Shown piece after piece: positions 12,561-25,804 of a stretch of DNA of 64,000 nt. Made by a program: the position numbers and the translations under genes. Under the pieces are notes generated by a model, which was not told where the DNA came from, ran no database searches, and saw only the letters and a program-made list of their open reading frames with translations. Numbering within the stretch: position 1 is the stretch's first letter; each line of letters starts with the position of its first letter. Source of the DNA: Loxodes magnus (Eukaryota > Ciliophora > Karyorelictea > Loxodida > Loxodidae); NCBI GenBank assembly GCA_946699065.1, contig CAMPDV010001517.1, positions 46,881-110,880 on the forward strand, in the 5' to 3' direction.

Positions 12561-14680
12561 AAAGAAAATAAAAAGTCTAATAAAGGGAATAATAGTGATG
12601 AATTAAAATAAATATAGCAAGATATTTAAAATAGCTATAGACTAATTAGTCTACTATAAGAAAGCTTCTATAATGCTCTCTATTAAATACTTTATACATT
12701 AATAGTTGTAAACTTAATAAAGATTTAAAAAGCATTGCTATTAGCAAATAAATATTATAGATATTTCTTATAATTAAATACATAATTATGACTAAACTTA
12801 GTTGCACAATCTTAAAATAAAGTTTTAAATTAACTATTAATGATAAATCTACTATTTAATCTTTATTATTTCTAACTAAAACTAGATAGGCTTGCTTAAG
12901 TAAATATACAAGGAAATTTATAAAGATAAATAAGCATTTCATTAGAATTCATAAATAATACCTTTTATTATTTAGTATAAAAGAATTTAAATTAGTAGCT
13001 TTAGAAGATCTATATTAAAATTAAAAATAGTAAGCGATAAAGAAGTTAATTGAGCAAATTAATTAATTATTAGGCTTTTGAGGATTTATTGTACTACTTC
13101 AGCTTATTAATGATAAAATACGAAAGCTTTATCTGAATTAAGTTATTTTAAGCTATCTGATAATAACTTTTCTTATATTAAAATACCAAAATTATGTAAT
13201 TTCTTCTTTTTTTAGATGCTAGCATATGTATTTCTACCTTATTAATTTGATCGAAAATACCTTTACTAATTCAATAAAATATAATAAAAGCTAGACCATA
13301 AATTATCCAATAAAAACCAAAAGAACAGAATTAAAAGAATAAGCAACCTATTTAAAGATAAGTAAACACAGACATACCTAATTCATCAACTGGAGAGAAT
13401 TTTTAGTTCGATTATCGAAATGAGTAAAAGAAATAAAACCATAGAAATTAATAAAAGCTAACTATTAAGAAGAAAATATTACAAAATAACCTATTTTCTA
13501 GTAAAAATACAAAATTTAAAATATCTCACTAATGAAAAATCTTCTAAACAGAAGAGTTTCAATATTTATAGATATTTTCGCTAATGAATTTAGGAATAAG
13601 TGATTAAGAATTCTTTGCGTAAAAGGGGATTTAGATTCTTAAAGAAAACAATAAAAATAAATAATAGATAATATATAAGCATATGGTTTATGCAGCAAAG
13701 CTAGAAGATATATGATATATGACTAATTGGCATAAATTAATTTAATGTGCCTAGTTCTAGAATCTACTGAAATTTAAGAATTTTAAGAAGCATCTAAAAT
13801 AATAAATATTACTCCTAGCATAAAAATTATTTTAGAGTGAATGAGAAATTTCAAATAATTTAACTATATAAATTACCTGAAAAGTTTGAAGAAATTGGTT
13901 GCTAGATCAAATAACTATAAGGAGAAGAATTCTTTTTAAAACCATCCAAAAGGAAAGGTAAAGAGAGAAAGATTATGGTATAATTTAGTTTCAAGCTACT
14001 GCCAATAAATTACTTGGAGTGATTTTAAAATTTCTAGAAAATATAGAAATATAAATTAAAAAAAGAGACAGCAAATAGATATCGACACTCACTAAAGCAC
14101 CAAGAGACTTCTTTTTTTATAATTTATTTAATTTATATAAGGTTTAGATTTTTATATTTACTCTAAAAAATTAACTTTATTTCAAAATGCATAATTAAAA
14201 ATTATTGAAAAGGTAAAGGTCTAATTTTCAATTCTAACTCTTCCCTAAAAAAATGTAAAACTTAGGAAAATATTTAAATGTGCTGATGTAATATCTTTAA
14301 AAGGTACTAACTAGAACTTAAATTAAAATTATAACAATTTTGAAAATAAATTACAATAGAATTATAACTGCAGGCTTAATAATCTCAGCTTGTTTATGTT
14401 CCAAACTTTACTTTGCAGTTATTTTAAATTTTGCTATAATAGAAAGAAAATTGGATCTACTCAGAAGTAAATAAAACACAATAATTGGTTTTAAAATTAT
14501 TTTATTTTGAATTTTCTCATGATAAAGCCAAGCTAAGATTAGATATTTATGATTCATATTTTATAAATATCCTTAATTTTAACTGTTCTAAAGTAATTCT
14601 TCAATTCTGATTGTTTTAAAGGAATCATTTTATAAACTAATTGATTTATATTCAATTGCATTCAATTATTAAACTAAAAA
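12561..14680. other. AT-rich stretch upstream of the kinase gene
   Basis: About 2.1 kb without a supported gene. It is mirrored at 36935-39049 with about four differences per 210 bases in the part I compared (14101-14310). It must hold the promoter of the kinase gene that starts at 14681, but no motif can be named. Confidence 0.5.
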
Positions 14681-17600
14681 ATGCAGAAAAAAAGATATAC
14701 AGTAGAGGATATTTTTTAACTTTTAATGGCTAATGGAGCAAGTAGAGATCCAAAATCACCTATAAGAATTTGGGATTATGATTAGCTAATTCCTAGTAGA
14801 AAGTTTTTAAACAATTTAAAAACTTTAGGTAAAGGAGGGTATGGATCAGTCTATAAAATAAATATAGATGGACTAGATTATGCTCTTAAAATAATGACTC
14901 AAAAAAGAGGAGAAACTTAATAAGAACTAATTAATAATTTTTATAATGAATGCAAGTCTCTTTTATCAGTTAATCATAATAGAGTTCTTAGGATTGTGGG
15001 AGTTGCAATAGATTCTTCTGATGAAGATGAATATTGCTTCTGCCATTATACTAATTATTAATAAAAAGGAAATTTATTCGATCTAATTAGAAATAAGCAA
15101 TTGTTTCCAGATGCTCCATAAGGTTCTCCACTAAGATTTTATAAAAAATTAAGACTGCTCAGCTAAATTGCAGAAGGAATTCACGCAATTCATGCTGTTG
15201 GATTGATTCATAGAGATATAAAAGCTTAAAATGTCTTTCTTGACGAAAACGATGCTCCTAAAGTAGCTGATTTAGGATTAGCTGGAGATGATGTCTAAAT
15301 GACTACTACTAAAGCAAGAGGAACAGGTTAGTGGATGGCACCTGAAGTTTTCGAATATAAAGTAAGTCCTGCTTCTGACATATGGGCTTTAGCATGTGTA
15401 GCAATAGAAATTTTTAACGAAACTCTTCCTTATCCTCACTTAAAAGACATGTCATAGATTAGAGATTTTATTTGCAACTAAAGAGGATTACCATAGTTTT
15501 CAGACGAAATAAGGCAAGATAAATAGTTGGAAAGACTATTATTATAGTCATTTCATTACAATACATAAGAAAGACCAAGGATTACGGATTTCAGATAAAG
15601 CATCGAATAAATAAAGCAAAATTATGAAATTGGTAATATTAATTAGATGCCTGATAGATATATATAGCCTGACCTATAATCAAATTAAACATAAAGCGAA
15701 ATTTATTCTAAACTAATGACTCGCTAAAACATTTAGATAACTGGCTAAAATATCTCATAGGTATACGGATAATAATCGTTTCAGTTTTAAACGTAAATAA
15801 TATTTCCTTCGCTCTCATTATTGAAAGATTCCAGTACTTTGGTCACCAAGAAAAATAAAAAATTTTGAAGAATTAACTCTATAAAATTCGACTATCTTGA
15901 TAGATGAAGAGAGTTCAGTTTTATATACTTAAAATTATGTTTTTGTTTCTGGGGGAAAATCTAATGGCTAGTGTGCTTAAAACTTTTAAATGATAGAAAG
16001 AAATACCTTCAAAGTCTTATGTCAGTGTTAGATGTAATAGTCAAGAAGATGTCACGAAATGGTATAAATAATAAAGCAAAATAAAGTTTATATTTATATC
16101 ATTCCTGAAGAATTAACTCTAGACTAATAAGAAGAAACTTTTGAGTACTTTGACGTCACTGAAAGAAAATGCAAATAAATTAAGCGAAAATTGTTTTAAT
16201 TAAAAATATTTAAATCACACAATAAAGTTAGCTTGGTGCTTATTGGAGCTGTCAGTTAAAAAGAAAGTGAGCTCGATTCTGAACAGATTTTAGACTTTAA
16301 CTTTGATACCTTCAAAGTAGTTTAATAAGATAGTCCTTTTAAAACATCAATCAAGCTAATTAAAGATTAGAAAGGAGCTACATATATCTTCGGATAAAAT
16401 CTAAATGGAGTGTATCAGCTAAGCTGGAATTAATACGAATATTAGTGCAATTAAATATCTGAAAACTCTTACTCAGGCAAATCTTACTTTCAAAATCCAA
16501 TACTCTAAGAGGATTAAATATTCGTGTGGGATGGAGAACAAATAAACGTCTTTGATTTGCAAAATTAAGACTGATAAATAGAGTTAATTTGCTAGGAATA
16601 AAATTAAAGTGGTGAAGGTGAAAATTTGAATAGTTAGTTAAACAGCTAAAAGAATTGAAGTGCATAGTAATAAAATTAAAGATAACTAAAATAAAGATAA
16701 AATAAAGAAAAGCCTTAATTAAAAAATGTACCTAAAAGATAAATAACCCTATAAGATATTTAAGGGCTAATTAATAAAAATTAAGCAAATGTACGTATCT
16801 GAAATTTCAATGATTTAGTTCCAAATTAAGAAACTCTAAGCAAATTATAAAAATTAGGCAAAGGAGCATATGGATACGTTTACAAAATAAATATCGAGGG
16901 TTTAGATTATGCTCTTAAAGTAATGAAGCAAAGAAAGGATACTACATAGGAGATGCTGATAGAAGATTTCTATAATGAATGCAGTACACTTTTCTCTATA
17001 AATCACTAAAGAGTTTTGAGAATTTTAGGAATAGCTATAGATACTTCTTAAGAAGGCAGTTACTGCTTTTGCCATTACACTAATTATCAAAAGAAAAATA
17101 GTTTATTTAAATAAATAACCAAGAATAATCTATTTCAAGATGCCCCATACGATTCGCCAGAAAGATTTTTCAAGAAAATCAAATTGTTAGGACAGATAGC
17201 TGAAGGAATTTAAGCAGTTCATGCAGTTGGACTGATTCACAGAGATATAAAGTCTCTCAATATTTTACTTGATGAGAACGATGATCCAAAAATAGCTGAT
17301 CTTGGATTAGCAAGTGAATCTGAGATAGGATATACTGAATAAAAAAGAGGAACTACTTAGTGAATTGCACCTGAATTATGCAACCATCAAGTAAGCTTTA
17401 AGAGTGATATATGGTCTCTTGCTTGCGTGGCTATAGAGATATTTAATGAAACAATCCCTTACCCAGATCTTTAAAGTGCTAAAGAAGTTTAAAATTACAT
17501 CTTACTTTAGAAGAAACATCCTGAGTTTTCTAGTGAAATTTAAAAAGAGCCCTTGCTAGTTCAATTACTCAAGCAATCATTTAGTTTCAGTCCTGCTGAT

Positions 17601-20019
17601 AGACCTGATTTAAAAGAATTTAGGAACTAAATCGAATAAATAAAAGAAAAATGGAATCCACATCAATAAAACGAATCTAAACCAGCAAATAATATCAAGG
17701 CTTAAGAACAGTTAGACTTTAGGTAGTATATGAAGAAAAGAGAAGTAGAAGTCCTGGAAAACAAAGAAATAACAATCGATGACATTTGGAAGCTTTTGTA
17801 TTAAAATAAAGCAGATTTTAGCTAGAACGCTTTAATAAAGATTTAGCAATTCAAGGATTTAATACCATAATACTAGACTCTAAGCCTATAAAATAAATTG
17901 GATATCTAGTGAAATAATTTTTATTTGATAAACATTTAAGGAATTGATTATGCACTTAAGGTAATAGATTAGTAGAAAGGGGAATTATAATAGTTAATAA
18001 TAGAAAATTATTACAATGAGTGTAAAACTCTGCTATCTATAAATCATCCTAACGTTTCCAAAATTATTGGAGTGGCTATTGACACTTCGAAATAAAATGA
18101 CTACTATTTTTTGCTATTATACAAACTACTAATAAAAAGGTACTTTATATAACATCATTCGAAGCAAGCAGCTATTTGCAGATTAGTCAAAAAATTAATT
18201 AAAACGTTTCCTAAATAAATTAAAGCTGCTAGGACAGATTGCTGAAGGTGTTAATGCTTTTCACAACGTGGGTTTCATTCTTAAGAACTTGAAGTCATAG
18301 AATATTCTTTTGGATGATAATGATAGCCCAAAGATAGTAGATCTTAGCATGGTAAACGAATAAAACATATCATATACTATAATAGAGCTAATAGAAAACT
18401 AGTCATACTAATGAATGGCTCCAGAAATATTCGATCATAAAATTATATTTAAAAGCGATATCTGGTCTTTGGCTTGCATAGCTATCGAAATATTCAATGA
18501 AACCATCCCTTATCCTAACTTGCATACACTTAAGCAGTTAAAAGATAATATCTTAAAATAAAAGTAAATTCCATAGTTTTCATCTGAAATTATGTGGGAC
18601 AAAGATTTGGAAAATCTTCTTAAAAGTTGCTTTAACTACAATCCCTAAAATAGACCCAATATTCAATAGTTTAGAGAAAGTATAGAGCAAATAAAATAAA
18701 AATGGAGACTTATTTAATAAGAGGAGTAAGTAATCCAAGAGATTTAATCGTTAAATTTCATATCCCAATAAAATAATTCTGGCTTTTAAATATCTAGTCA
18801 GCAAATAAGTATAGAAAGCTTGAATCTGAGTTTATAGGTATAAACTTAAGCACTAAAAGTTGATAATATTTGATAATTATTAAGAGAAAAAGGAGCAGAA
18901 TAGGATTAAAGAGCTCAAATTCGGATCTGGGAATATGAAGACCTAATTCCAAATTCTAAATTCCTAAGCTAATTAAAAAAATTAAGTACAAAAGGAAGAA
19001 AGCAAAGCTACATAATAAATATAGATGGAATCAATCAAATTCTATAAATTTTTACCTAAAATTAGGATCTTAATTCTTAATAAATTTTAATAGATGAGTT
19101 TTATAATCAATGCTAGTCTCTTTTGTGCATCAATCACGAAAGAATTTTGAGACTTATCGGAGTTTCTATTGACACTTCTGAACAAACTGATTACTGCTTT
19201 TGTTTACTTACCTATTACTTACAAAAAGGAAGCTTACATTCCCAAATTAAATCTAAGAACTTATTCTCTGATTTAGCAAATGAATTTAAGCCAAGATTCA
19301 TTAAGAAGTTAAATATACTTAGTCAAATAACGGAAGGAATTTAGGCTATTCATAACGCAAAGCTGATTCATGGAAATTTTAACTCTAAAAATGTTTTGCT
19401 AAATGAAAATGATTCAATTTAACTGAAAAATGCGGGATAAGCTCTAAATTATCAAAATTTGGCTTCGAAAAGCTCCTTGGAGACTATTTAGTTTATAGCA
19501 CCTGAAGTTTATGATGAATAAGCTTCCTAAAGTAGTGATATGTGATCTCTAGCTTGTGTTACTATAGAGTTATTTAATGAAAGCCTTCCTTATTCCCACT
19601 TAAATACTAAAGCTGATATAAAAGAAAGTGTAAAGATAAAGAAGTAGATTCCTTTGTTCTCATAAGAAATATAATAGGAAAAAGATTTAGAAAATTTGCT
19701 AAAAAAATGCTTTCATTATGACCCAAATCAAAGGCCTTCTATAAAAGAATTTAGAGAATGTGTATAAACATTGAAGCAAAAGTGAAATCCTGATTAGTCA
19801 TAAAATGAAAATAAAGCTGCGATCTCTAAATAGCACGTTTCCTAAATATTAAATACAAATGTAGGCAAGAAGATTAAATAATCCTTAAAAACCTCAAGTT
19901 AAATTGGTTCTAATCAAAAGACTAAGCCTGAGTTTGAAAATAAGCAAACTATCTAATAAATTGAGGAAGAAGATGAAGGCAGCTCTGAAGATGAAAACGA
20001 AGGGGAATTATAGGAATGA
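14681..20019 (+). CDS. Giant tandem-kinase protein: kinase, Kelch, kinase, two pseudokinases
   Basis: From ATG 14681 to a TGA at 20017-20019 there are about 1,778 codons with TAA/TAG as Gln and TGA as Trp, apart from two one-base gains in T-runs. Domain 1: LGKGGYG loop near residue 50, HRDIK near 177, DLG near 197, RGTGQWMAPE near 220, apparently active. About residues 395-620 are a Kelch-like propeller (FVSGG, YFDV, SWNQY). Domain 2 (16800-17660) has GKGAYG, HRDIK and DLGLA intact. Domain 3 (17800-18720) lacks the glycine loop and has KNL for HRD and DLS for DFG; domain 4 (18870-19800) has HGN and no DFG: both pseudokinases. An acidic tail ends the protein. TGA replaces conserved Trp at 16800 (IRIW), 17360 and 18412 (QW-APE), 18871 (NIW), 19543 (DMW) and 19783 (QKWNP). 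The frame changes lie near 15865 (absent in the right-arm copy) and 18106. Confidence 0.8.
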
Positions 20020-22991
20020 AAGAGATAAACTTAAAAAATTTTAGTAATTAAAAGTAAGGAAATATTATATCCTAGTAATTTAAGCTATTTTACATTATAT
20101 ATCTTTAAGTTCAAAGCTAATACAATGCTTCCATAGAAATACATGGCTAAATACTTTTAGTTTATTTTAATAAATAAACTTAAAAATTAAGGATCTGATA
20201 AATGGAATACCTTTAAAATAAGGAAATAACTATTTTTTATTTCATGCATATTAGATAAATCCTAACTTTGACATAACTTTTAGAGCTATAATAATAAAAG
20301 ATAAAATGCTTGCCTTTTTTAGAAAAATTGTACTAAAAGATAAAATTTGGCTAGTACTATGTAATAATAAAACAACTAAGTATTAAAATAAATGTTCTTA
20401 ATAAAATTTCAATTGAAGACTTAAAGTAGAAGAACTAACAAGTTAAGCATCTTAGAAAAAAAGAGATTTTAGAAATAAATAAAAAGAATTTGGTAGTATT
20501 AATTAAAGGGTATTAATCATATGAATAGTAGGTTTAAAGCATAAATTTTTATCAACCTAATAAAATTCTAAATTAATAGCATATCACTCATTTTTTTCTC
20601 AACTATTAGATAACTAAATTAGAATGTCAATTTAGTTTTATGTATTTAATTATTAAGAAAGCTTATTAAATTCCTTTACTAAAAGAAAGATTTTTGCTTA
20701 AATTATTATTGTTTAAGATTAAATTTTGTTTAAGCTCCTGAATTAGATATTGTTAAAGAGAGTTTAAGAATCAAAATAGAACCTAAGAAATAACTAAGAA
20801 TTGTTAGTTTTATACTTCAACTAATGCATAGTTCGTTTATATTTTACAATTTACTTATACATTTACCTTATTTTAATTTGGCTTTTTGTGAAAGTTATTT
20901 TTATCCCTTTAACTAGCGTAATTTCTTAAAGACGTTTAAATTCTTTAGATAATCATATAATCCATCAAACTTAAATTAATTTCACTTAGATATTAAAAAT
21001 CATTAGCGCTTCTATTAGTTATATAATCTTAATGCTTTCGATAAAGAAGGCATTTCTAGTAGCATGGAATTATTTTTCCACTTAGAATATTCTTTAATTT
21101 TATAGAAATTATAGTATTTCAGAGCTTTATTCATATAGTGATCTATGCTGAATTTTTTATATTTGCTCTTTAATTTTAATTTGCGAATATATTAAGACTC
21201 TAATACCTTATATATCTCTTCTATTTCTATACTTTAAGCATTTTTTCTATTTGCCTTTATATTTTTATGTTGGATTGTAAATTCTATTTAGCTGTGTCTC
21301 TCAAACCATTTTGGTTTATATTCCTTAACAAAATTTATTTAGTATAAAGCTTTAGAGAAATTTTCTTTCAAGCCTTCGATAAAAATTTTATCTTAATAGA
21401 CTTATTTTATATAGAAAGAATCAAGAACTGATAAATAATAGATTTAGCTACGAGGAATGAAACTTTCTAAAGACTATTTTCGATTTTATTTTTAAGAATT
21501 GTCTCTAAGAAATTTATCTCAGATATTACAATAAATTAAGCACATTATACTTATATTAGCTTATTCCTTTATAAACCCACATTCAACTCCTATTTCCTTC
21601 ATACCTTAAATAGTTTATAATTATAGCTCCTTTTATCTATTAAAGTTACTACATTTCTAACTAAGAACTTTATAATTCTCTTCTTTTTTGAGCTTCTTTA
21701 ATATTATTATAAGCAGGAGTTATTTAATATTATTTGCTTAGTCTAAAACTTAGAATCGTAAGGTTAAACTACTTTTGATAGAAGCAAGCTCTAAGCTAAT
21801 TAAAAAAAGAGCTTTGTCTAACTAAAGCATTTATCTTTACCATGCTTCTTCTTATAAGTTTAAAAAAGTATTTTGATATGAATGCTTAATTAATGCTAAT
21901 AGCTATGCAAAAGTTAATTTGAAACTAAAAAAGAAGAAATAAGTATTTAGTTAGCTATTTATGTATTATATAGCGATTTTAAAATGCTTAGAACTTAAAA
22001 AAGAGCTAAGATCTTAAAGGCTAGTATATAGTGATTGCAAGCACACTTTATAATATAATTTTCAGGCTTTATAAAAGATATTAACTTAAGGTAAGAAGAA
22101 TTATACAAATTGTACTTTTAAGATATATAGGCACAAAGATTGATTATTTAAAAGGAATATAATAATAAAGCTAAGGATGTATGATATAATATCTTAGAAT
22201 AGCTAACTCAGATTTTATTTAACTTATTCATTATGAAAGTGTATTCTGATTTAATTAATTAAAGTCTTTAAATAGCTAAGCATAACTTTCCTGGTTTACT
22301 TATTAAGATTTATTTTATAAGCTTCAAACTATTTCTTTAAGTACTATCTTATTTTTTATAAATTTCACTATTTTAATAGGGTAGAAGTTGTGAAAGATTA
22401 ATCATTGGATGTGTTTATTTAAATTAAATGCTCTTATATTAAGAAGGTAAATAGTTTGAGACTGGCTGCTCAATAAAAATATTAGTTTGCTTAAAGTAAA
22501 TTAAATAGCTAGTCTCATAAGCTTTTGCTTTTATAGAATATTTCTTAGAGCTACTATAAAAGCTATCTACCTATTAAATATATTTATACTTATACAACAA
22601 ATTGAAATCAATTAACTTAATATAAAAGTATCGATTATATCTATACATTAGTCACCACTAGTTACATATTTTAAACCTTTCTTAATTAAATATAATTATA
22701 AGCTAGATGGAATTTAAAGTACTTTATCTTATTAGCTCTATACATAAAAGCCTCTTGCTTTATAAATTAAGCAGAAAGCTTCACTTTAATTTAAATAGGC
22801 TCGTTTAAGAGTTATTACAATTAAATATTTTCTATTAGTTTATTTAAGCTTCAGAATATTATACTTGATAAATATCTCAAAGCCTTTTATTTTTATCATA
22901 TAAATCTAATGATCTAAAGTAGCTTTTTATAATTTACAGCCTATAAATACACCTTGATTCATAGAGGGTAAAATACTAGATACTTTGTAGT
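20020..22991. other. AT-rich spacer sequence without a supported gene
   Basis: About 3 kb of low-GC sequence in the single-copy centre of the inverted repeat. No kinase fragments, RNA genes or repeats stand out. Open frames occur on both strands at lengths expected by chance. Confidence 0.5.
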
Positions 22992-23480
22992 ATGAAATCT
23001 TTGATCTGATTATTGATATTATATAGCAGCATAAGATATGCATATATTAACTTAATTGATAGTAACTATTTAAAATCAATAAGACAGTTAGATATATCTG
23101 TCTTAATCTTTTCAGCATTAATACTTGCTCATTTTACTCTTAGATTTCAACAAACTCAAGTTAGTTTTATTACCCTTCTTTATATTATTATCTAATTATT
23201 CCTAAAACCCTGCTTCTTATATTATTCTATCTGAGATATGCTAGTTATGCAAAAAGGATATAAAACCCTTCTTTTAATAACTTTTATACTTTATACCAAT
23301 ATACCTACTAATAGATACCTATTCCTCTCACAAAGTACCTAGAAATAAATTTTTAACTATTTTTCTATTGCAAGCAAGTCTAGTACTTCAGACTCATATA
23401 ATAGAAGTCTTAAACTAAGAAAAGGAACTTAATACAAGTAACAAACTATAATTATATTAAATAATTTCTAAGGAATTTGA
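22992..23480 (+). CDS. Possible small membrane protein
   Basis: ATG 22992 to TGA 23478-23480 gives 162 residues when TAA/TAG are Gln and two internal TGA codons are Trp. The N-terminal two thirds hold three or four hydrophobic segments (for example ISVLIFSALILAHF and TLLLITFILY), followed by a serine-rich polar tail (SKSSTSDSYNRS) and a basic stretch. The contrast between hydrophobic and polar parts is more protein-like than the surrounding sequence. I recognise no family. The start is the first in-frame ATG and could be wrong if the gene has introns. Confidence 0.35.
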
Positions 23481-24258
23481 ATATTAAAGATATAAAGAGA
23501 AAGGGTAATAAGCTAGCAAGCATAGTGTAGTATATTAATGCTTATTATATTCTATTATATTTCAATATTTTGTGCACTGCAAATCTATTATTATTTTCTA
23601 CTCTTTTCATTGCTCAGATTATTAAGCTATTTTATCATTTAATACATTAGAAAAATTTGATTATGCTTCGAGCAAATATCAGTAAGTTCTAAAGAGATAA
23701 AATTCCTTTGTTGTTATAGTAAATGCAATTGAATAGTCAGTATAAGCAACTATGCATACTAAGCAAAGCTTATAATAAAGATAATTAGTTAATTTTCTCA
23801 TTTAAGGCTTACTTATTCATTATAATTGATAACTGACTATATAGTTGCTTAAGTTATATAACACAAAATCCTTCTCTATACATAAAGTTATTTATATTTA
23901 TAATCTTTAGAAGGATATATAGATTAATTAAAGCTTCATTATATTTCTAAAATGATAAAAGCAATTCAAAAATAGTTTAAAGGAGTTTCTATCAGATAGC
24001 ATTAATATGACTTAATAACTTACTTTCTAAGCTTTATTTACTATTTCCAGTTTGCATATCTTATTGTAAGTCTTGACGCTTCATTGTATTAATGATTGGA
24101 TTAATTATTTTTATTTAATTGCCAATGAAATATTAAACCTAGTTATAACTAGGAAATCTATCTTATTTTATTTATAGCACTAAAAAAGAGTTAGGATTTA
24201 ATTTAGGGAGAAAATATAGTGATTAAATTATCATTCACTAATAGAAGAAAGAGGTAGT

Positions 24259-24740
24259 ATGTTTAGAATTGTAGGAGCAAAAATAGATAAAAATGAATAA
24301 AGTGATGAAATTATAATAAAAGAGCAAAGTAGAGTAATGAATTTAAACCTATAAGAGATATTATAAACAGATATGAGATATAGTTAACTTATATGTATTT
24401 AAATATCTGTCTCTAGATGGAAATTAAAGGAAATATTTTGATAATTTGAGCAGCTTAATATTAATAGAATATCCTTTACTATACTCTATTCATTATATAA
24501 GCATTTTAATTACTTCATTAGATACCCTTTTTAATCAATAAATTGAATATGTGATAAGTATTTTTGTCTATGCTTTAAGTTTTAATACATCTAGCTTAAT
24601 TCTTTATAATAATAAGCTCAGACAGTTGCATTAGAAAAAAGGTAAGTTACAATATTATATAAAGAGCGTAATTTGAAAGTCTAAAGATTAAATTAGTTTA
24701 AATTATATAATTTAGCTTTAAATAAGAAGTTACGCTTTAA
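24259..24740 (+). CDS. Weak candidate gene just upstream of the tail-anchored protein gene
   Basis: From ATG 24259 the frame gives a polar N-terminus (MFRIVGAKIDKNEQSDE) and then an aromatic-rich stretch with two TGA codons at plausible Trp positions. It runs without a clear stop into the start of the next gene in another frame. It may be a separate short gene or an upstream exon of the 24750 gene. No family is recognised and the end is a guess. Confidence 0.25.
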
Positions 24741-24749
24741 ATATAATAA

Positions 24750-25379
24750 ATGCTACAAAAGACGCTTTAGTTAATTCTAGAGGAAAGAAGCTCTGATTCA
24801 TAGTCTATTAATTAGAATTCCTATCTGTCTAATTAATAAGTTACTTAGTTGAATTCTAAGAAGCTAAATGCTTTCGAAAATGATAAAAGCTCTTTATCTT
24901 CTGATCTTAATCCAACGTTCCTTAATAATAATAATAGTAAAGAGCTAAAAAAGAGACGAATCTTATAGAAATATAGTAAGTCACCAATTAAATAGCAATC
25001 AAAGGGATTATTTAAAAATAACTTGAAGTTAAAGGTGTTCTAAAAGAGTGGTTCATTGTAAACTATTTCTGATATATCACCTGTACCAACGTAAAGTCCT
25101 TCTTATAGTCCAATTAAAAATGAACGACGCAGCTTCGAAGCAAGAGACAAATAATTTAATATATAGGTTTATCGTACATCCTCTTTCTATTAACTAGATA
25201 GCCCTGCATAGTAATATGGAGTATTAAAGTAAATGAAGGAACAATAAAATAATGAAAGTTCTCAAATAAGAGAAATGAGATAGAAATATTAATTATAGTA
25301 GTTGAAGCTTAAAATTTTGACGATTTTTTTTCTATTAGTTTTCGGTTTTTTTGCACTAAAGCTTTTTATCTTGGTTTGA
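24750..25379 (+). CDS. Polar Ser/Asn/Gln-rich protein with C-terminal membrane anchor
   Basis: ATG 24750 to TGA 25377-25379 gives 209 residues in one frame with TAA/TAG as Gln and no internal TGA. Residues 1-180 are hydrophilic, rich in Ser, Asn, Gln and Lys, with several SP and SPxK-like sites (SPVPTQSPSYSPIK) that could be phosphorylated. A basic and Gln-rich heptad region precedes one hydrophobic segment near residues 187-208 (ILTIFFLLVFGFFALKLF). This is the layout of a tail-anchored membrane protein. If the TGA is read as Trp the protein continues to a second TGA at 25449-25451, 233 residues, with a short aromatic tail. Codon use is less AT-biased than in the flanks, which supports a real gene. 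No known family is recognised. Confidence 0.55.
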
Positions 25380-25804
25380 GTAAAGATTTGTAGCGATTTT
25401 TATTTGATTACCTTTTACCAGAAATCTTTATATTTTAAAGTTAACAAATGAATAAAGTAATTCTATTATCATCTTAAACTTATTTAAAGAAATAGAGTAT
25501 ACAGCATTTAAAAATATATGCATATGAAGTTAGAAATATAACAAAGAATATTATTCTGGTATTTATTTCTTTTAATAATAGTATGATAAACATAAGACAG
25601 AGCAAAATACAATGACTTACTTAATAGCTAGTAAAAGATGATAGTGATGCTTAAACCTCTATAGTAATTAAAGATTAAGTTAAATAGTTATAATGGTATG
25701 ATAATATTATAGATATACCTTAATTTATATTCATTAGCATCTTTTTTCATAATCATTTCACATCTTTTCTACTATATCCCACCATATAAAAGTTTGTAAA
25801 TATA

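Larger units (their letters stand above)
1..18027 (+). repeat. Left arm of giant inverted repeat (cut by window start)
   Basis: This segment recurs as its reverse complement at about 33817-51573. Paired landmarks: RING start codon 1407 and 50167; Cys-rich gene start 7598 and 43985; kinase gene start 14681 and 36934; inner edge near 18027 and 33817. The coordinate sums drift from about 51574 to 51844, so the arms differ by small indels and one deletion of about 227 bp in the right arm. By eye, flanks differ by a few bases per 200. Base 1 still lies inside the repeat, so the true outer end is to the left of the window. Confidence 0.95.
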
